Shown here: piece after piece, positions 1-7,376 of the stretch
Layout: every line of letters starts with the position of its first letter
Numbering within the stretch: position 1 is the stretch's first letter
Assembly: GCF_000482465.1 (NCBI RefSeq)
Contig: NZ_KI519420.1
Location: 1,309,116 to 1,373,115 of the forward strand
Direction of reading: 5' to 3'
Length of the DNA: 64,000 bases
DNA from: Runella limosa DSM 17973
GTDB lineage: Bacteria > Bacteroidota > Bacteroidia > Cytophagales > Spirosomataceae
Translations under genes and position numbers: made by a program
Notes under the pieces: generated by a model
Told to the model about the DNA's origin: nothing
The model's input: only the letters and a program-made list of their open reading frames with translations
Database searches by the model: none

Positions 1-52
1 TCAACTCTTTTAATGTGTCGGGGCTTTCTGATATTGCTGTTGCGTAGTCCAT
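1..52 (-). CDS. N-terminal fragment of a gene leaving the window, unidentified
   Basis: Reading the minus strand from an ATG at 52-50 gives 17 codons, MDYATAISESPDTLKEL, open to the window edge. The helical 'ISES.DTLKEL' pattern resembles the first residues of IS630-type transposases (ITES..-L..L), but 17 residues cannot decide this. About 140 bp separate this start from the 3' end of the exonuclease gene upstream on the same strand. It may be a transposase start or simply the next gene of the minus-strand module. Confidence 0.3.
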   Translation of the reverse strand, partial: MDYATAISESPDTLKEL

Positions 53-163
53 AAAACAAAAATATAAATACGCAATCAAAATTTAAAATCAGTATAAATT
101 TGAAGGTATATATATCCCCTACCTACAGAAATCTTTATTTCTCCCCTCTGTTCTTTTTCACTT

Positions 164-188
164 GGGTAGGAAGCTTTCCCTCCTACCC
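164..188 (-). terminator. Hairpin downstream of the exonuclease gene
   Basis: A perfect inverted repeat of 8 bp (GGGTAGGA at 164-171, TCCTACCC at 181-188) with a 9-nt loop lies 6-30 bp after the stop of the minus-strand exonuclease gene. A clear U-run is missing, so termination is likely but not certain. Confidence 0.45.
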
Positions 189-193
189 TTTCT

Positions 194-853
194 TTAAGCA
201 GCTTGTAAAAATGGTTGTTTTGGTTCGATTCTTTGCCAACTACTAGGAGTAAAACCAACCTCTTGCCATGCTTCCAAGAGACATTCATATTTATTTCTGC
301 CTCCTGCTATAAACTCCCGACTCGGCTCATAGATAAACAAATCGTATGGGTGTATCTTCTGAATACCGACAAAAACAAACCGCTTCCCTCCTACTCCATC
401 CAGATAATACGCAGCTTGGCGATCGTAATCGTATGTATGACAACTTTTTACAAAAGCCGCGTATGTACGCTGGCTGGTTGTTTTTAAATCAACAACCAAG
501 CTTTTTTTATACACCAAATCTAGCTTTGATTTGCAAGGTAAGCCTGTCGCTGGATTGGTAAATAGGCAAACACTTTCTTTTCTTGCAAACTGCCTTAGCC
601 AACTGCAAAAATGATTTCCCAGTACTTTTTCTTTTAGAATATTTAGCAAATCCGCATCCATATCTTCGGGAATAACCGTCTGTTTCTTAGGTTCTAAAAT
701 CAGCTCATGTAATGTACTTCCAAAAGCAAAAGCTTTTTCAGGTTTGAAACTCTTCAAACCAAACAGGTGGTCACGAAATTCACTTAAATCCGAATTGGCT
801 ATGCGAGGAAGTTGGCGGTACTGGGTATCGCTTAGGAATGGAACAATGTTCAT
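194..853 (-). CDS. RecE-like PD-(D/E)XK exonuclease (DUF3799 type)
   Basis: 219 aa. The family consists of RecE/YqaJ/Cas4-like nucleases that resect double-stranded DNA ends for single-strand annealing recombination. The motif set is visible in order: GSTLHE around residues 45-50, the metal-binding Asp at 112 (KLDLV), the DLKTT motif at 122-126 giving D-x-K, and QAAYY at 146-150 (QxxxY motif). Size fits the compact DUF3799 proteins of phages and plasmids. It is the last gene of a three-gene minus-strand module with a DUF932 protein and an unknown protein, which suggests a plasmid recombination or DNA-repair role. No RecT-like annealase is recognisable; the 219-aa unknown upstream is a candidate partner by position only. 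The protein ends in QAA. Confidence 0.75.
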   Translation of the reverse strand: MNIVPFLSDTQYRQLPRIANSDLSEFRDHLFGLKSFKPEKAFAFGSTLHELILEPKKQTVIPEDMDADLLNILKEKVLGNHFCSWLRQFARKESVCLFTNPATGLPCKSKLDLVYKKSLVVDLKTTSQRTYAAFVKSCHTYDYDRQAAYYLDGVGGKRFVFVGIQKIHPYDLFIYEPSREFIAGGRNKYECLLEAWQEVGFTPSSWQRIEPKQPFLQAA

Positions 854-930
854 TTTTGATTAAATCTAGTGGTTTAAAAGATATAAATTGAGTGTCTTTT
901 TTTGCTTATTCTCCAATGTCTGTTTCATTT

Positions 931-1755
931 TTAGGCTATTTCAAGGCAAAACCGAAAAGCGTCTTCATTCATGCGGGCTAAACTACCTACTGCATTGCCA
1001 AACACGGCTTCTTTTGGCTTTTTAATGTGCGTAGTATAGTGGGTTATACCATTTAATAATCCAAATAGATTATCTCCTAGGTCTGCACATTCTCGTTCTA
1101 TTGAGTAGTTCATGGCATTTATTACATTGGTTTTGCGGGTTGAAAGTTCTGTTTCCCCCAACTTTTCCTCTTGCGTCATACGCGTTAGTCGTTCGGTTAA
1201 AGCAGACTTAATACTTTCATCAATTTGTACATTTCCCAAGCGTTCAAATTGGTCAAACAGTTTTGTACGCTCCTCCATAAACGTTTCAAAATAGCGTAGT
1301 AAATGATTTATTTTAGTGTCATGGTTCTTGGTGTGATGGACTTTTAACTGACGAAATACCTTTGAAAAACGATTTTTACAACGAATCATCATATTTGAAT
1401 TTCCCATAAAAAACCCAGTACTGCTATCATGGCTGTTGCCAATCATTAAGTAGTCTTCAAAACTATGTCCTCCTACTTGAATTGGTTCTGTGCATTGTAA
1501 AAAGGCCAATACTTTTTTACCCCCGTCAAATTCATCAAAACACTTGATGGGAAACCCTGTGATGTCATTCATTTTTTGGACTACCTCCATAAATCGTTCG
1601 TTGGAAGTAGGGGTATATGAATCTTTACAAACGTTAAGTAAGTGGTTATTATCACTTCTAAAAATGGCCTTGTAGCCATTAACTACTTGATTGTTGGAAT
1701 ATATAGGCTTTTCTACGACATCCCAACTTGATTGAAATATTACGGGCATTTTCAT
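931..1755 (-). CDS. DUF932 phage/plasmid-like protein
   Basis: 274 aa, recognised as a DUF932 (TIGR03299-like) protein. Features are the N-terminal 'WDVVEKPIYS' segment, 'YTPTSNERFMEVVQKM', a central 'GHSFEDYLMIGNSHDSSTGF' strand region, and a helical C-terminal half. The family is widespread on plasmids and phages and has no established biochemical activity. It starts at an ATG at 1755 and lies 77 bp upstream of the exonuclease gene on the same strand. The leaders of both genes carry an ATATCTTTT(T)AAA stretch, possibly a shared control signal. Identification is by family pattern; function unknown. Confidence 0.75.
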   Translation of the reverse strand: MKMPVIFQSSWDVVEKPIYSNNQVVNGYKAIFRSDNNHLLNVCKDSYTPTSNERFMEVVQKMNDITGFPIKCFDEFDGGKKVLAFLQCTEPIQVGGHSFEDYLMIGNSHDSSTGFFMGNSNMMIRCKNRFSKVFRQLKVHHTKNHDTKINHLLRYFETFMEERTKLFDQFERLGNVQIDESIKSALTERLTRMTQEEKLGETELSTRKTNVINAMNYSIERECADLGDNLFGLLNGITHYTTHIKKPKEAVFGNAVGSLARMNEDAFRFCLEIA

Positions 1756-1790
1756 GTTCTTATGGTAATTTAAAAAGATATAGAAGGTTT

Positions 1791-1826
1791 ATAAATGAGA
1801 GGGTCGTACTTTACCCCCTCATTTAT
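1791..1826 (-). terminator. Inverted repeat between the unknown 219-aa gene and the DUF932 gene
   Basis: 14-bp arms with one mismatch (1791-1804 and 1813-1826) around an 8-nt loop. It sits just after the stop of the 1833-2492 gene and before the start of the DUF932 gene on the same strand. It could be a partial terminator, an mRNA-stabilising 3' hairpin or a leader structure. No T-run follows. Confidence 0.4.
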
Positions 1827-1832
1827 ATTTGT

Positions 1833-2492
1833 CTATGCTGCTTGTTTGAAATCTTCGATAATCGGTTCTTCTTTTTCTTGCTCGGCTAAGGCATTATAAA
1901 AACAATCTGCGACAAAATGGTAAATAGCGCCATTGGTTAGCGTATCTAATCGGTAAATACGGTTACAGTCTGCATATTGCCCAAAGGCTTCAATGCGCTC
2001 AGGCATGGCATCTTCCATTTTAAACTTAGCAATAAAATAGGTGGCTTTGGGCTTGATTTTGGTATTTTCATGCGATTCGGGCGTCATGGTCAACACTACT
2101 TCTGATAGTTTTTTACGCTTATAGAAAAGCGGTTGTATCAGTTTTTGAAGCTCTTTCACCGAACTGTTATTGAACATAATGACCGACAGGCAGTTTTCAC
2201 TATCAACGAAAAAAATTTCCGCCCAAGTTTCTTCCCTTTCTCTACCAAATAGGGTATCCGTAAAAATACGCCACGCCAATGGCTGAAAAGTAAACGATTT
2301 CAGTGGTTGGCCATTATGGTCTGTCAAAATTTCTTCTTCACCTAATTTAAACGTACCATTACGGGCATCAAAGCGATAATCACGGGGTTGTCCTTCAATG
2401 TAAAGAATTTCATCACCGAAATTAGGGTTTAAAATTTGGACATGAGGAGTCTGGGCAGCCAATTCGGCTACATTTTTTGATTTGGAAAACAT
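1833..2492 (-). CDS. Conserved-looking plasmid protein of unknown function
   Basis: 219 aa; family not recognised. It has no signal peptide or membrane segment. The middle is beta-rich and aromatic ('SFTFQPLAWRIFTDTLFG', 'EIFFVDSENCLSVIMFNN'), followed by 'YFIAKFKMEDA' and an acidic tail ending KQAA. It is the first gene of the minus-strand module with the DUF932 and RecE-like genes. By position it could be the DNA-binding or annealing partner of the exonuclease, but no motif proves this. Codon usage and composition resemble its neighbours. Confidence 0.6.
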   Translation of the reverse strand: MFSKSKNVAELAAQTPHVQILNPNFGDEILYIEGQPRDYRFDARNGTFKLGEEEILTDHNGQPLKSFTFQPLAWRIFTDTLFGREREETWAEIFFVDSENCLSVIMFNNSSVKELQKLIQPLFYKRKKLSEVVLTMTPESHENTKIKPKATYFIAKFKMEDAMPERIEAFGQYADCNRIYRLDTLTNGAIYHFVADCFYNALAEQEKEEPIIEDFKQAA

Positions 2493-2604
2493 AATAAGTG
2501 AGTTTTAAAAGAAAAGCTTTGCCCGAACCAAAATGACTGTCGGGTATCAGTCCCTCAAATTTGGTGTTTGTTCCTCCTTGTTTGATAATATAAAGGTACA
2601 ACAA

Positions 2605-2853
2605 AAAGGGATACGAATCGAGACAAAACTCTCATTGTCAGACACTTAAAAAACTTTATATAACCCATTATGTTTACTTGTGGAGAGGTATAAGCTCAGG
2701 AAAACTATTTCACTCTGTTGAGTGGGATGAAGAAGCTGACTGGTTCCGATTAGCAACGCATCGGAATGGGTCAGTGTGCTTGGAATAACTTCTAAATATT
2801 GACAGTCCCGACTAACTCAAAAATAGTACCTTTGCAATAAACTTTGCAAAATC
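2605..2853. other. Divergent intergenic region with two hairpins and a -7 element
   Basis: The region separates the minus-strand module from the plus-strand nuclease gene. It holds a small palindrome CACTCTGTTGAGTG (2711-2724), an imperfect 15-bp inverted repeat (2736-2750 with 2760-2774, seven perfect inner pairs), and a consensus -7 element before the nuclease gene. On the minus strand a near-consensus TACCTTTA precedes the 2492 gene. No further reading frame is convincing. Confidence 0.5.
2827..2834 (+). promoter_or_regulatory. Bacteroidota -7 promoter element
   Basis: TACCTTTG matches the Bacteroidota sigma-ABfrA -7 consensus TAnnTTTG exactly and lies 19 bp before the ATG of the nuclease gene. 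The only TTG upstream (2799-2801) is 25 bp away, longer than the usual spacing of about 19, so the -33 half is weak. Confidence 0.5.
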
Positions 2854-3744
2854 ATGACTCGTACACTTGTCAGTTTTGACTGGGCTTTGAAAAGATTACT
2901 GAGACAAAAAGCCAATTTTTCCATTCTTGAAGGTTTTTTGAGTGTTTTACTCAAACGAGATATTATTATTGTCAATCTTTTGGAAAGTGAATCCAATGCT
3001 GATGATGGTGAACAAAAAATAAATCGGGTGGATTTATTGGTAGAAAATGAGCAAAAAGAGCGGCTAATCATTGAATTACAATACAGTAAAGAGTTTGATT
3101 ACTTTCAACGGATGCTTTTTGCCACCTCCAAACACTTAACCGAAACACTCCAAAAAGGGAAGCCTTACCAAGATATTAAGAAAGTATTTTCTATCAACCT
3201 AATCTATTTTGATTTAGGTCATGGTACAGATTATGTCTATCATGGTAAAACAGAATTTAGAGGAATTCATCAAGACGATGTATTGGGGCTTTCGGTTCAA
3301 CAAAAGGAACTGTTTCAAAAAGAAGCCTTGTATGAAATTTATCCAGAATATTATGTTATCAAAATTAACAACTTCGATGATATAGCACAAGATAGCCTTG
3401 ATGAATGGATTTATTATTTTAAAAATAACGAGGTCAAAGATGAGTTTAATGCCCGTGGTTTGGCCGCTGTAAAGGCTCAATTACAATTTGATAGCCTTAG
3501 TAAAGAAGAGCAACAGGCATATGAAAACCACGAAAAAATGCTTCTTGCAGAGCGTGGAATTCTTGCCACGGCTCGTATTGAAGGTAAAGCAGAAGGTAGA
3601 GTAGAGGGAAGAGTAGAAGGTAGAGTAGAAGGCGAGCAACAAGCGCGTATTGAAATGGCAAGAAAAATGAAAGCAAATGGCTTTGCTCCTACCACCATCA
3701 CTGAGCTAACAGGACTGTCACCACATGAAATAATCAATCTTTAA
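2854..3744 (+). CDS. Rpn-family recombination-promoting nuclease / PDDEXK_2 transposase-like protein
   Basis: 296 aa. Typical of the Rpn/PDDEXK_2 (PF12784) family: an N-terminal 'FDWALKRLL' segment, 'LLES..' and 'NRVDLLVENEQKERLIIELQ' giving the D-(x)n-E-x-Q form of the PD-(D/E)XK core (about residues 67-85), then 'YFQRMLFATSKHLTETL..G' and 'VFSINLIYFDLG'. Rpn proteins are DNA endonucleases that stimulate recombination in E. coli; Bacteroidota copies are often multi-copy. The C-terminus carries tandem EGRVEG repeats (about residues 246-260) joined to a short helix-turn-helix-like tail ('TTITELTGLSPHEI'). It is a single gene with its own -7 element. No terminal inverted repeats were seen, so it is not called an insertion sequence. 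Confidence 0.8.
   Translation: MTRTLVSFDWALKRLLRQKANFSILEGFLSVLLKRDIIIVNLLESESNADDGEQKINRVDLLVENEQKERLIIELQYSKEFDYFQRMLFATSKHLTETLQKGKPYQDIKKVFSINLIYFDLGHGTDYVYHGKTEFRGIHQDDVLGLSVQQKELFQKEALYEIYPEYYVIKINNFDDIAQDSLDEWIYYFKNNEVKDEFNARGLAAVKAQLQFDSLSKEEQQAYENHEKMLLAERGILATARIEGKAEGRVEGRVEGRVEGEQQARIEMARKMKANGFAPTTITELTGLSPHEIINL
3590..3632 (+). repeat. 12-bp tandem repeat coding for EGRV units
   Basis: About three and a half copies of a unit near GAAGGTAGAGTA encode E-G-R-V repeats in the linker of the Rpn-like protein. The unit length is a multiple of three, so copy-number slippage keeps the frame. Confidence 0.7.
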
Positions 3745-3896
3745 AAATCCTCGCCCATAACACTAAACATGTTTTTCTATTCCTACCAATTGACGACGTA
3801 GAAGTATGTTTCTTCTTGGATAGTAATAGCCTGGTTATAACCATCATATATTTTATGATTCAGTAAGCGAGTAAGAATAACATCTAAATGGGGAGA

Positions 3897-3937
3897 ATAA
3901 CCTTCGTCCTGCCCAAGAAAGACAAGACGAAGGTTAT
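3897..3937. promoter_or_regulatory. Perfect 12-bp inverted repeat between convergent genes
   Basis: ATAACCTTCGTC (3897-3908) and GACGAAGGTTAT (3926-3937) form perfect arms around a 17-nt spacer. It lies between the 3' end of the Rpn-like gene (plus) and the 3' end of parB (minus). A bidirectional terminator is the simplest reading, but neither strand has a U-run after the stem. A ParB-binding (centromere) site next to parAB is an alternative. Confidence 0.5.
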
Positions 3938-3987
3938 GAGAGACTTAACGAGGATCAAAAGGAATACTTCCCTCCTACCCCTCTGTT

Positions 3988-4938
3988 CTAAAGTATCTTT
4001 TTCAATTCTGTGGCGACTTCAATCAAACGCTCCAAATCCTTTACTGAAATTTTAGAAGCCTTCAATATTTTGGTCATTGTAGCTGTCAACTGCTTCTGAA
4101 CAGCATTGCGAGATTTGTCAATTACTTTCGGCTCTTCATCTCCCGAAAGAACATTTTCTAACTCTTCTATATTATCAACTAAGTCTTTTACTTTCCGCTT
4201 AGCCAGTTTTTGAATATCCGTTTTTCCAATCTTAATTTCGCCATTCAAAACCGCTTGTTTCAGCGTTGGTTGCAGTTGGTCAAGACCTGCTGCAAATTCT
4301 GCATCTCGCATAATTGTCGCCCGACTTACCTTGTATTCTTGTGCTAATTTTTCAGAAGTAGAACCCTCAATATCAACACTTTGAATATAAGTATCATTTT
4401 GAGACTTATCATTTTCATCAGCCATTTTTCCATAAGTCTCAAAATGAGACTTATGATCTTTTCGATCATATTTCCCTTTTTCAGCCTTCTCAATATTATA
4501 CCGTAACCCTCTAAAATAAGAAGCCTGTTGCGGGGTCAGGTTACGCCGCCCTAATTGCAAATCAATCATGTAATCCTTGACCTCTTTCAAGGATTCAAAA
4601 CGCATAACCTGAACGTTAAAATTGACTCCCCGCTCTCTACAAATTTTGAAACGATTGTGTCCATCCACCAGAATATAAACGGGCGCATCAGGGGTTAGGG
4701 AACTCTTGTCAATTACCCGCTGCGTGGTTTCCCAAAGTAAAAGAGCATCTTTGCAGCCATTTTTTACAATGTTCGCTTCCAGCTGAGTCAGCTCTTCATT
4801 AGTTGGAGACGGAATAAAGCTTCGGAGTTCCTCTAAAACAACAATACTCTGCTTGATTTGCTCGGAGCTAATGTAACTATTGTTGAGCGATTGCTGCGTT
4901 TTCTGGCTTATCGCTGCTTTAATATCTATCTTGGCCAT
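3988..4938 (-). CDS. parB: ParB-type plasmid partition protein
   Basis: 316 aa. A ParB/Spo0J N-terminal domain is visible: 'EELTQLEANIVKNGCKDALLLW' (about 48-69) and 'VDGHNRFKICRERGV' (91-105), the position of the CTP/Arg-patch motif. A helix-turn-helix region follows around 193-215 ('TSEKLAQEYKVSRATIMRD'), then a helical C-terminus for dimerisation. ParB binds a centromere-like site and works with ParA to segregate the plasmid. The ATG lies 5 bp after the parA stop, so the two are co-transcribed. An insertion-like segment around residues 152-178 holds near-duplicate peptides (HKSHFETYG / DKSQNDTY) whose DNA forms inverted and direct repeats. Confidence 0.85.
   Translation of the reverse strand: MAKIDIKAAISQKTQQSLNNSYISSEQIKQSIVVLEELRSFIPSPTNEELTQLEANIVKNGCKDALLLWETTQRVIDKSSLTPDAPVYILVDGHNRFKICRERGVNFNVQVMRFESLKEVKDYMIDLQLGRRNLTPQQASYFRGLRYNIEKAEKGKYDRKDHKSHFETYGKMADENDKSQNDTYIQSVDIEGSTSEKLAQEYKVSRATIMRDAEFAAGLDQLQPTLKQAVLNGEIKIGKTDIQKLAKRKVKDLVDNIEELENVLSGDEEPKVIDKSRNAVQKQLTATMTKILKASKISVKDLERLIEVATELKKIL
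4391..4453. repeat. Direct and inverted repeats inside parB
   Basis: ATAAGTCTC-AAAAT-GAGACTTAT (4432-4454) is a perfect 9-bp inverted repeat. An additional copy of the half (ATTTTGAGACTTATC, 4397-4411) lies about 25 bp away. They lie in the variable middle of the parB reading frame and could be a duplicated peptide tract or a binding site embedded in the gene. Confidence 0.55.
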
Positions 4939-4943
4939 GTTTG

Positions 4944-5900
4944 TTATTTTACAACTTGTAGGTATTGAATAAATTCATCACAAAAATCTCGGTAGTTTTT
5001 GGCAGCCTCTGAGTTGTCCGAAAATTTGGCGATGGGGCTTTGTAAAATTTGTGATTTTTGAAAATCCACCAAGTGTTTGATTTCGGTATTAAATACTCGA
5101 AATGGCACACTACTCTTGACATTTTCTTTGATACCTTCGTGAACACTATTTTTCTTAACCATTGTAAAAACAATCCCATCAACCACAAGCTCTGCGTTTA
5201 GGTTTGTTTTTACTTCCATCACCCGCTGCAACAACGAATTCAACCCTTTTACCGCCGACATTTCAGGCAGGAGCGTAATGAGACAGCTATTTGAAGCATT
5301 CATAGCCGAAATTGTAAGCTTATTCAATGAAGGCGGGCAATCGATCAGCACATAATCAAAGGTACTCAAGATTGGCTGCAATTTGTTCTTTAACCTTAGG
5401 TCCCCTCCCACACTCAAAATCAACTGGATTTCGGCATCGGCCAACTCAATATCTGAAGGAGATAAATACAGGTTTTCTGAAATTTCAACAATGGGCAATG
5501 GAATAGCGTGGTTCAAGAGTGCTTGAGCCACTTGGCTCTCGGGAGCATCAATGCCCAAAATCTGGCTTAGGTTGCCTTGCGGGTCTAAATCAATCAACAG
5601 AACCTTAAATCCGCGCCTAGCCAGTGCCTCTCCCAAAGAAGAAGTGGTAGTTGTTTTCCCAACTCCGCCTTTATGGTTTATAATCGAAATAACCCTGGCT
5701 TTTTCATAAAGGCTGTCAGAATACCCATATTTTGATAAGATGGGGAATAAAGCAACAAGATGTTTTTCGCTGAGGTTGCGAGTCCCCGCCAAGGTCTGAG
5801 CTATTGTTCCTTTTGGAATAGAGGCTTCTTTTTCAAGCGTGGAAACGGTTAAGGCAGGGTTATGCCTCAAAAAATTAATCAGGTTTTCTTGAGTTAGCAT
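4944..5900 (-). CDS. parA: ParA-type partition ATPase with N-terminal DNA-binding region
   Basis: 318 aa. Residues 1-60 form a helix-turn-helix-like domain ('STLEKEASIPKGTIAQTLAG'). The deviant Walker A motif KGGVGKTTTTSS begins at residue 77, 'VLLIDLDPQGNLSQ' follows as Walker A', and 'YVLIDCPPSLNKL' is Walker B. This is a type Ia-like ParA: it moves plasmid copies with ParB and probably represses its own promoter through the N-terminal domain. The promoter region (5901-5965) carries an AT-rich inverted repeat suited to that. It is followed by parB 5 bp downstream and preceded by the relaxase gene on the same strand. Confidence 0.9.
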   Translation of the reverse strand: MLTQENLINFLRHNPALTVSTLEKEASIPKGTIAQTLAGTRNLSEKHLVALFPILSKYGYSDSLYEKARVISIINHKGGVGKTTTTSSLGEALARRGFKVLLIDLDPQGNLSQILGIDAPESQVAQALLNHAIPLPIVEISENLYLSPSDIELADAEIQLILSVGGDLRLKNKLQPILSTFDYVLIDCPPSLNKLTISAMNASNSCLITLLPEMSAVKGLNSLLQRVMEVKTNLNAELVVDGIVFTMVKKNSVHEGIKENVKSSVPFRVFNTEIKHLVDFQKSQILQSPIAKFSDNSEAAKNYRDFCDEFIQYLQVVK

Positions 5901-5912
5901 AGAAGATTTTTG

Positions 5913-5955
5913 TAATATTTACTTCACAAATAAACTCAAAATAAATATTATTTGT
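5913..5955 (-). promoter_or_regulatory. Nested palindrome upstream of parA, likely operator
   Basis: TAATATTTA (5913-5921) and TAAATATTA (5942-5950) are perfect inverted 9-mers. Overlapping them, ACAAAT (5926-5931) and ATTTGT (5950-5955) are also inverted. They lie 13-55 bp before the parA ATG, where an autoregulatory ParA operator would be expected. No exact TAnnTTTG element was found here. Confidence 0.45.
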
Positions 5956-5965
5956 ATATATTTTA

Positions 5966-6922
5966 TTACATTTTTTTAAACTTTTTTACTGGCTTTTTAT
6001 GACTCATTGTTTTTGCATTTTGCTTTATTTGACGCAATTGCATTTGAGATTGCCAAAGAGATTTTTCTATTTTAGACAAGTCTGCCTTGGTTTCATTGGC
6101 AGATGCCCTAATAACCAAGTAACCTGGCTCAAAAGGTACTGCTTCATTTTTGGGCAGCACGTCCTTGCGTGTCTTTAATAAATCAATGCTGTTGTGGCTT
6201 AAAAGTTCATCAATCTGCTTTGCTTTAAAACCTACTTCGGTTCCTTTGATGGCCACTTCGTTGACCCGAAAACTACAGCCTACCAATTTATCATTGCGGT
6301 CGTACTTGAAACGGCTCTCAATCCCAAGACTGGTCAACTCCTCACTGAGCTTATCAATGCTATTGATTTTTTTAGCAATCAATAGAGAAGTTAGAGCCTC
6401 TTTCACTTTTTGACGCGCTTGTATTTTTGAGGGTAAATGGTCAGAAAGGCTTGTTCTTTCCGCTGGTAAAGGCTGAAAATTTAAGTTTCTTTCAATTTCT
6501 CGACACGCCTTTACATTACGCGCATAATTATGACTTGAATCTAATGCAGCTCCGCCGCCAATCGGAACACGATTCAAATAAATATGAATATGGGGATGTT
6601 TTTGGTCAAAGTGCTGGTAAACAACCACTTGATGTCGGTCTAAGTTTGCACCAATTCCCTCACAATACAACCGAGCCGCTTTGCGCATTTTTCCCTCATC
6701 AATGGCTTCATTCTCGGGCCAGCTCAACGAAGTATGCCATACGGGGTTTTTGCACTTGCTTCTATTGGCTAAACTTTGCATTTGTAGTGCAAAATGTTCG
6801 GCGGTTGTACCCATTACATTATGGCTATCAATGAGCTTGGCTTTTTTCTTTGGTTGCTTCTCTGCTGCTCCGTACATAATTGCGCCCGAAAAACTACTTC
6901 CAAGTACCGTCTTTGCTATCAT
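5966..6922 (-). CDS. mobB: MOBP-type relaxase (MobB-like)
   Basis: 318 aa. Relaxases nick oriT, stay bound to the 5' end and are pumped into the recipient. The N-terminal 'GSSFSGAIMYGAAEK' contains the likely catalytic tyrosine (Tyr17). The metal-binding histidine motif is HPHIHIYLNRV at 109-119, with an upstream 'HTSLSWPENE' (63-72). The C-terminal part (from about 150) is helical and basic, ending in a Lys-rich tail (KKPVKKFKKM). It overlaps the accessory gene by 4 bp (ATGA at 6919-6922). It lacks any helicase or primase domain, as in Bacteroidota MobB/BmgA-type relaxases; strand separation probably depends on other proteins. Confidence 0.88.
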   Translation of the reverse strand: MIAKTVLGSSFSGAIMYGAAEKQPKKKAKLIDSHNVMGTTAEHFALQMQSLANRSKCKNPVWHTSLSWPENEAIDEGKMRKAARLYCEGIGANLDRHQVVVYQHFDQKHPHIHIYLNRVPIGGGAALDSSHNYARNVKACREIERNLNFQPLPAERTSLSDHLPSKIQARQKVKEALTSLLIAKKINSIDKLSEELTSLGIESRFKYDRNDKLVGCSFRVNEVAIKGTEVGFKAKQIDELLSHNSIDLLKTRKDVLPKNEAVPFEPGYLVIRASANETKADLSKIEKSLWQSQMQLRQIKQNAKTMSHKKPVKKFKKM

Positions 6923-7200
6923 GTTAAGCGCTCGAATAAGGTATCCAAGATTTTATTAATCTTACCTATGTTTAATTTACCAGCGTGGGCAAAGCGGGTT
7001 AGCTGATTAAGGTTATTGGCTACGCCAACAATAATTCGGTGCTGTTCTTCAGTGAAGGCTTGGGTGACTTCAATCCCTAATGCCACCTGTCTCATATATT
7101 CACTGACAGAAACTCCCGCCTTTCGTGCCTTATTTTCGATTAACGTCTTTTCCTCTCTTGTTAAGCGTAATTCTATCTTTTCGTCTTTTAGTGGTTTCAT
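6919..7200 (-). CDS. MobC/MobA-like relaxosome accessory protein
   Basis: 93 aa. Pattern of the MobC/BfmA-type accessory family: an N-terminal ribbon-helix-helix ('IELRLTREEKTLIENKARKAGVSVSEYMRQVALG', about residues 9-43) followed by 'GVANNLNQLTRFAHAG' (about 58-73), a hallmark of bacterial mobilisation proteins. It would bind oriT and help the relaxase nick. It is the first gene of the minus-strand mob-par operon; the next start codon overlaps its stop. The intergenic region just upstream is the expected oriT location. Confidence 0.85.
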   Translation of the reverse strand: MKPLKDEKIELRLTREEKTLIENKARKAGVSVSEYMRQVALGIEVTQAFTEEQHRIIVGVANNLNQLTRFAHAGKLNIGKINKILDTLFERLT

Positions 7201-7376
7201 TTTTCCTCAATAGCTTGCGTCACTCTACGACTTTGGCGAAAAATTTGTAAATTTTTTGTCAGGACAAAGTCATGGCTTGCTAACGCTTCGCTTTCTTTTT
7301 AATCTCCCATAATCTCCTTTTATCCCCGCTAATCTCCTTTTGAATTCACAAACTGTCCTTCTTTCTTTGCCCCCGT
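7201..7376. other. Candidate oriT / divergent promoter region
   Basis: The 176-bp gap between the divergent mob genes and transfer operon holds GACTTTG (7229-7235) inverted against CAAAGTC (7265-7271). Inside it is a perfect AT palindrome AAAATTT-GT-AAATTTT around 7241-7256. Downstream are three direct copies of TAATCTCC (about 7300-7340). The position next to relaxosome genes and the structure suit an origin of transfer; the nic site cannot be assigned by eye. Confidence 0.5.

Noticed and set aside
2854-3744. Complete insertion sequence around the Rpn-like gene
   Set aside because: No terminal inverted repeats or target duplications were found at its borders; Rpn genes normally lack them.
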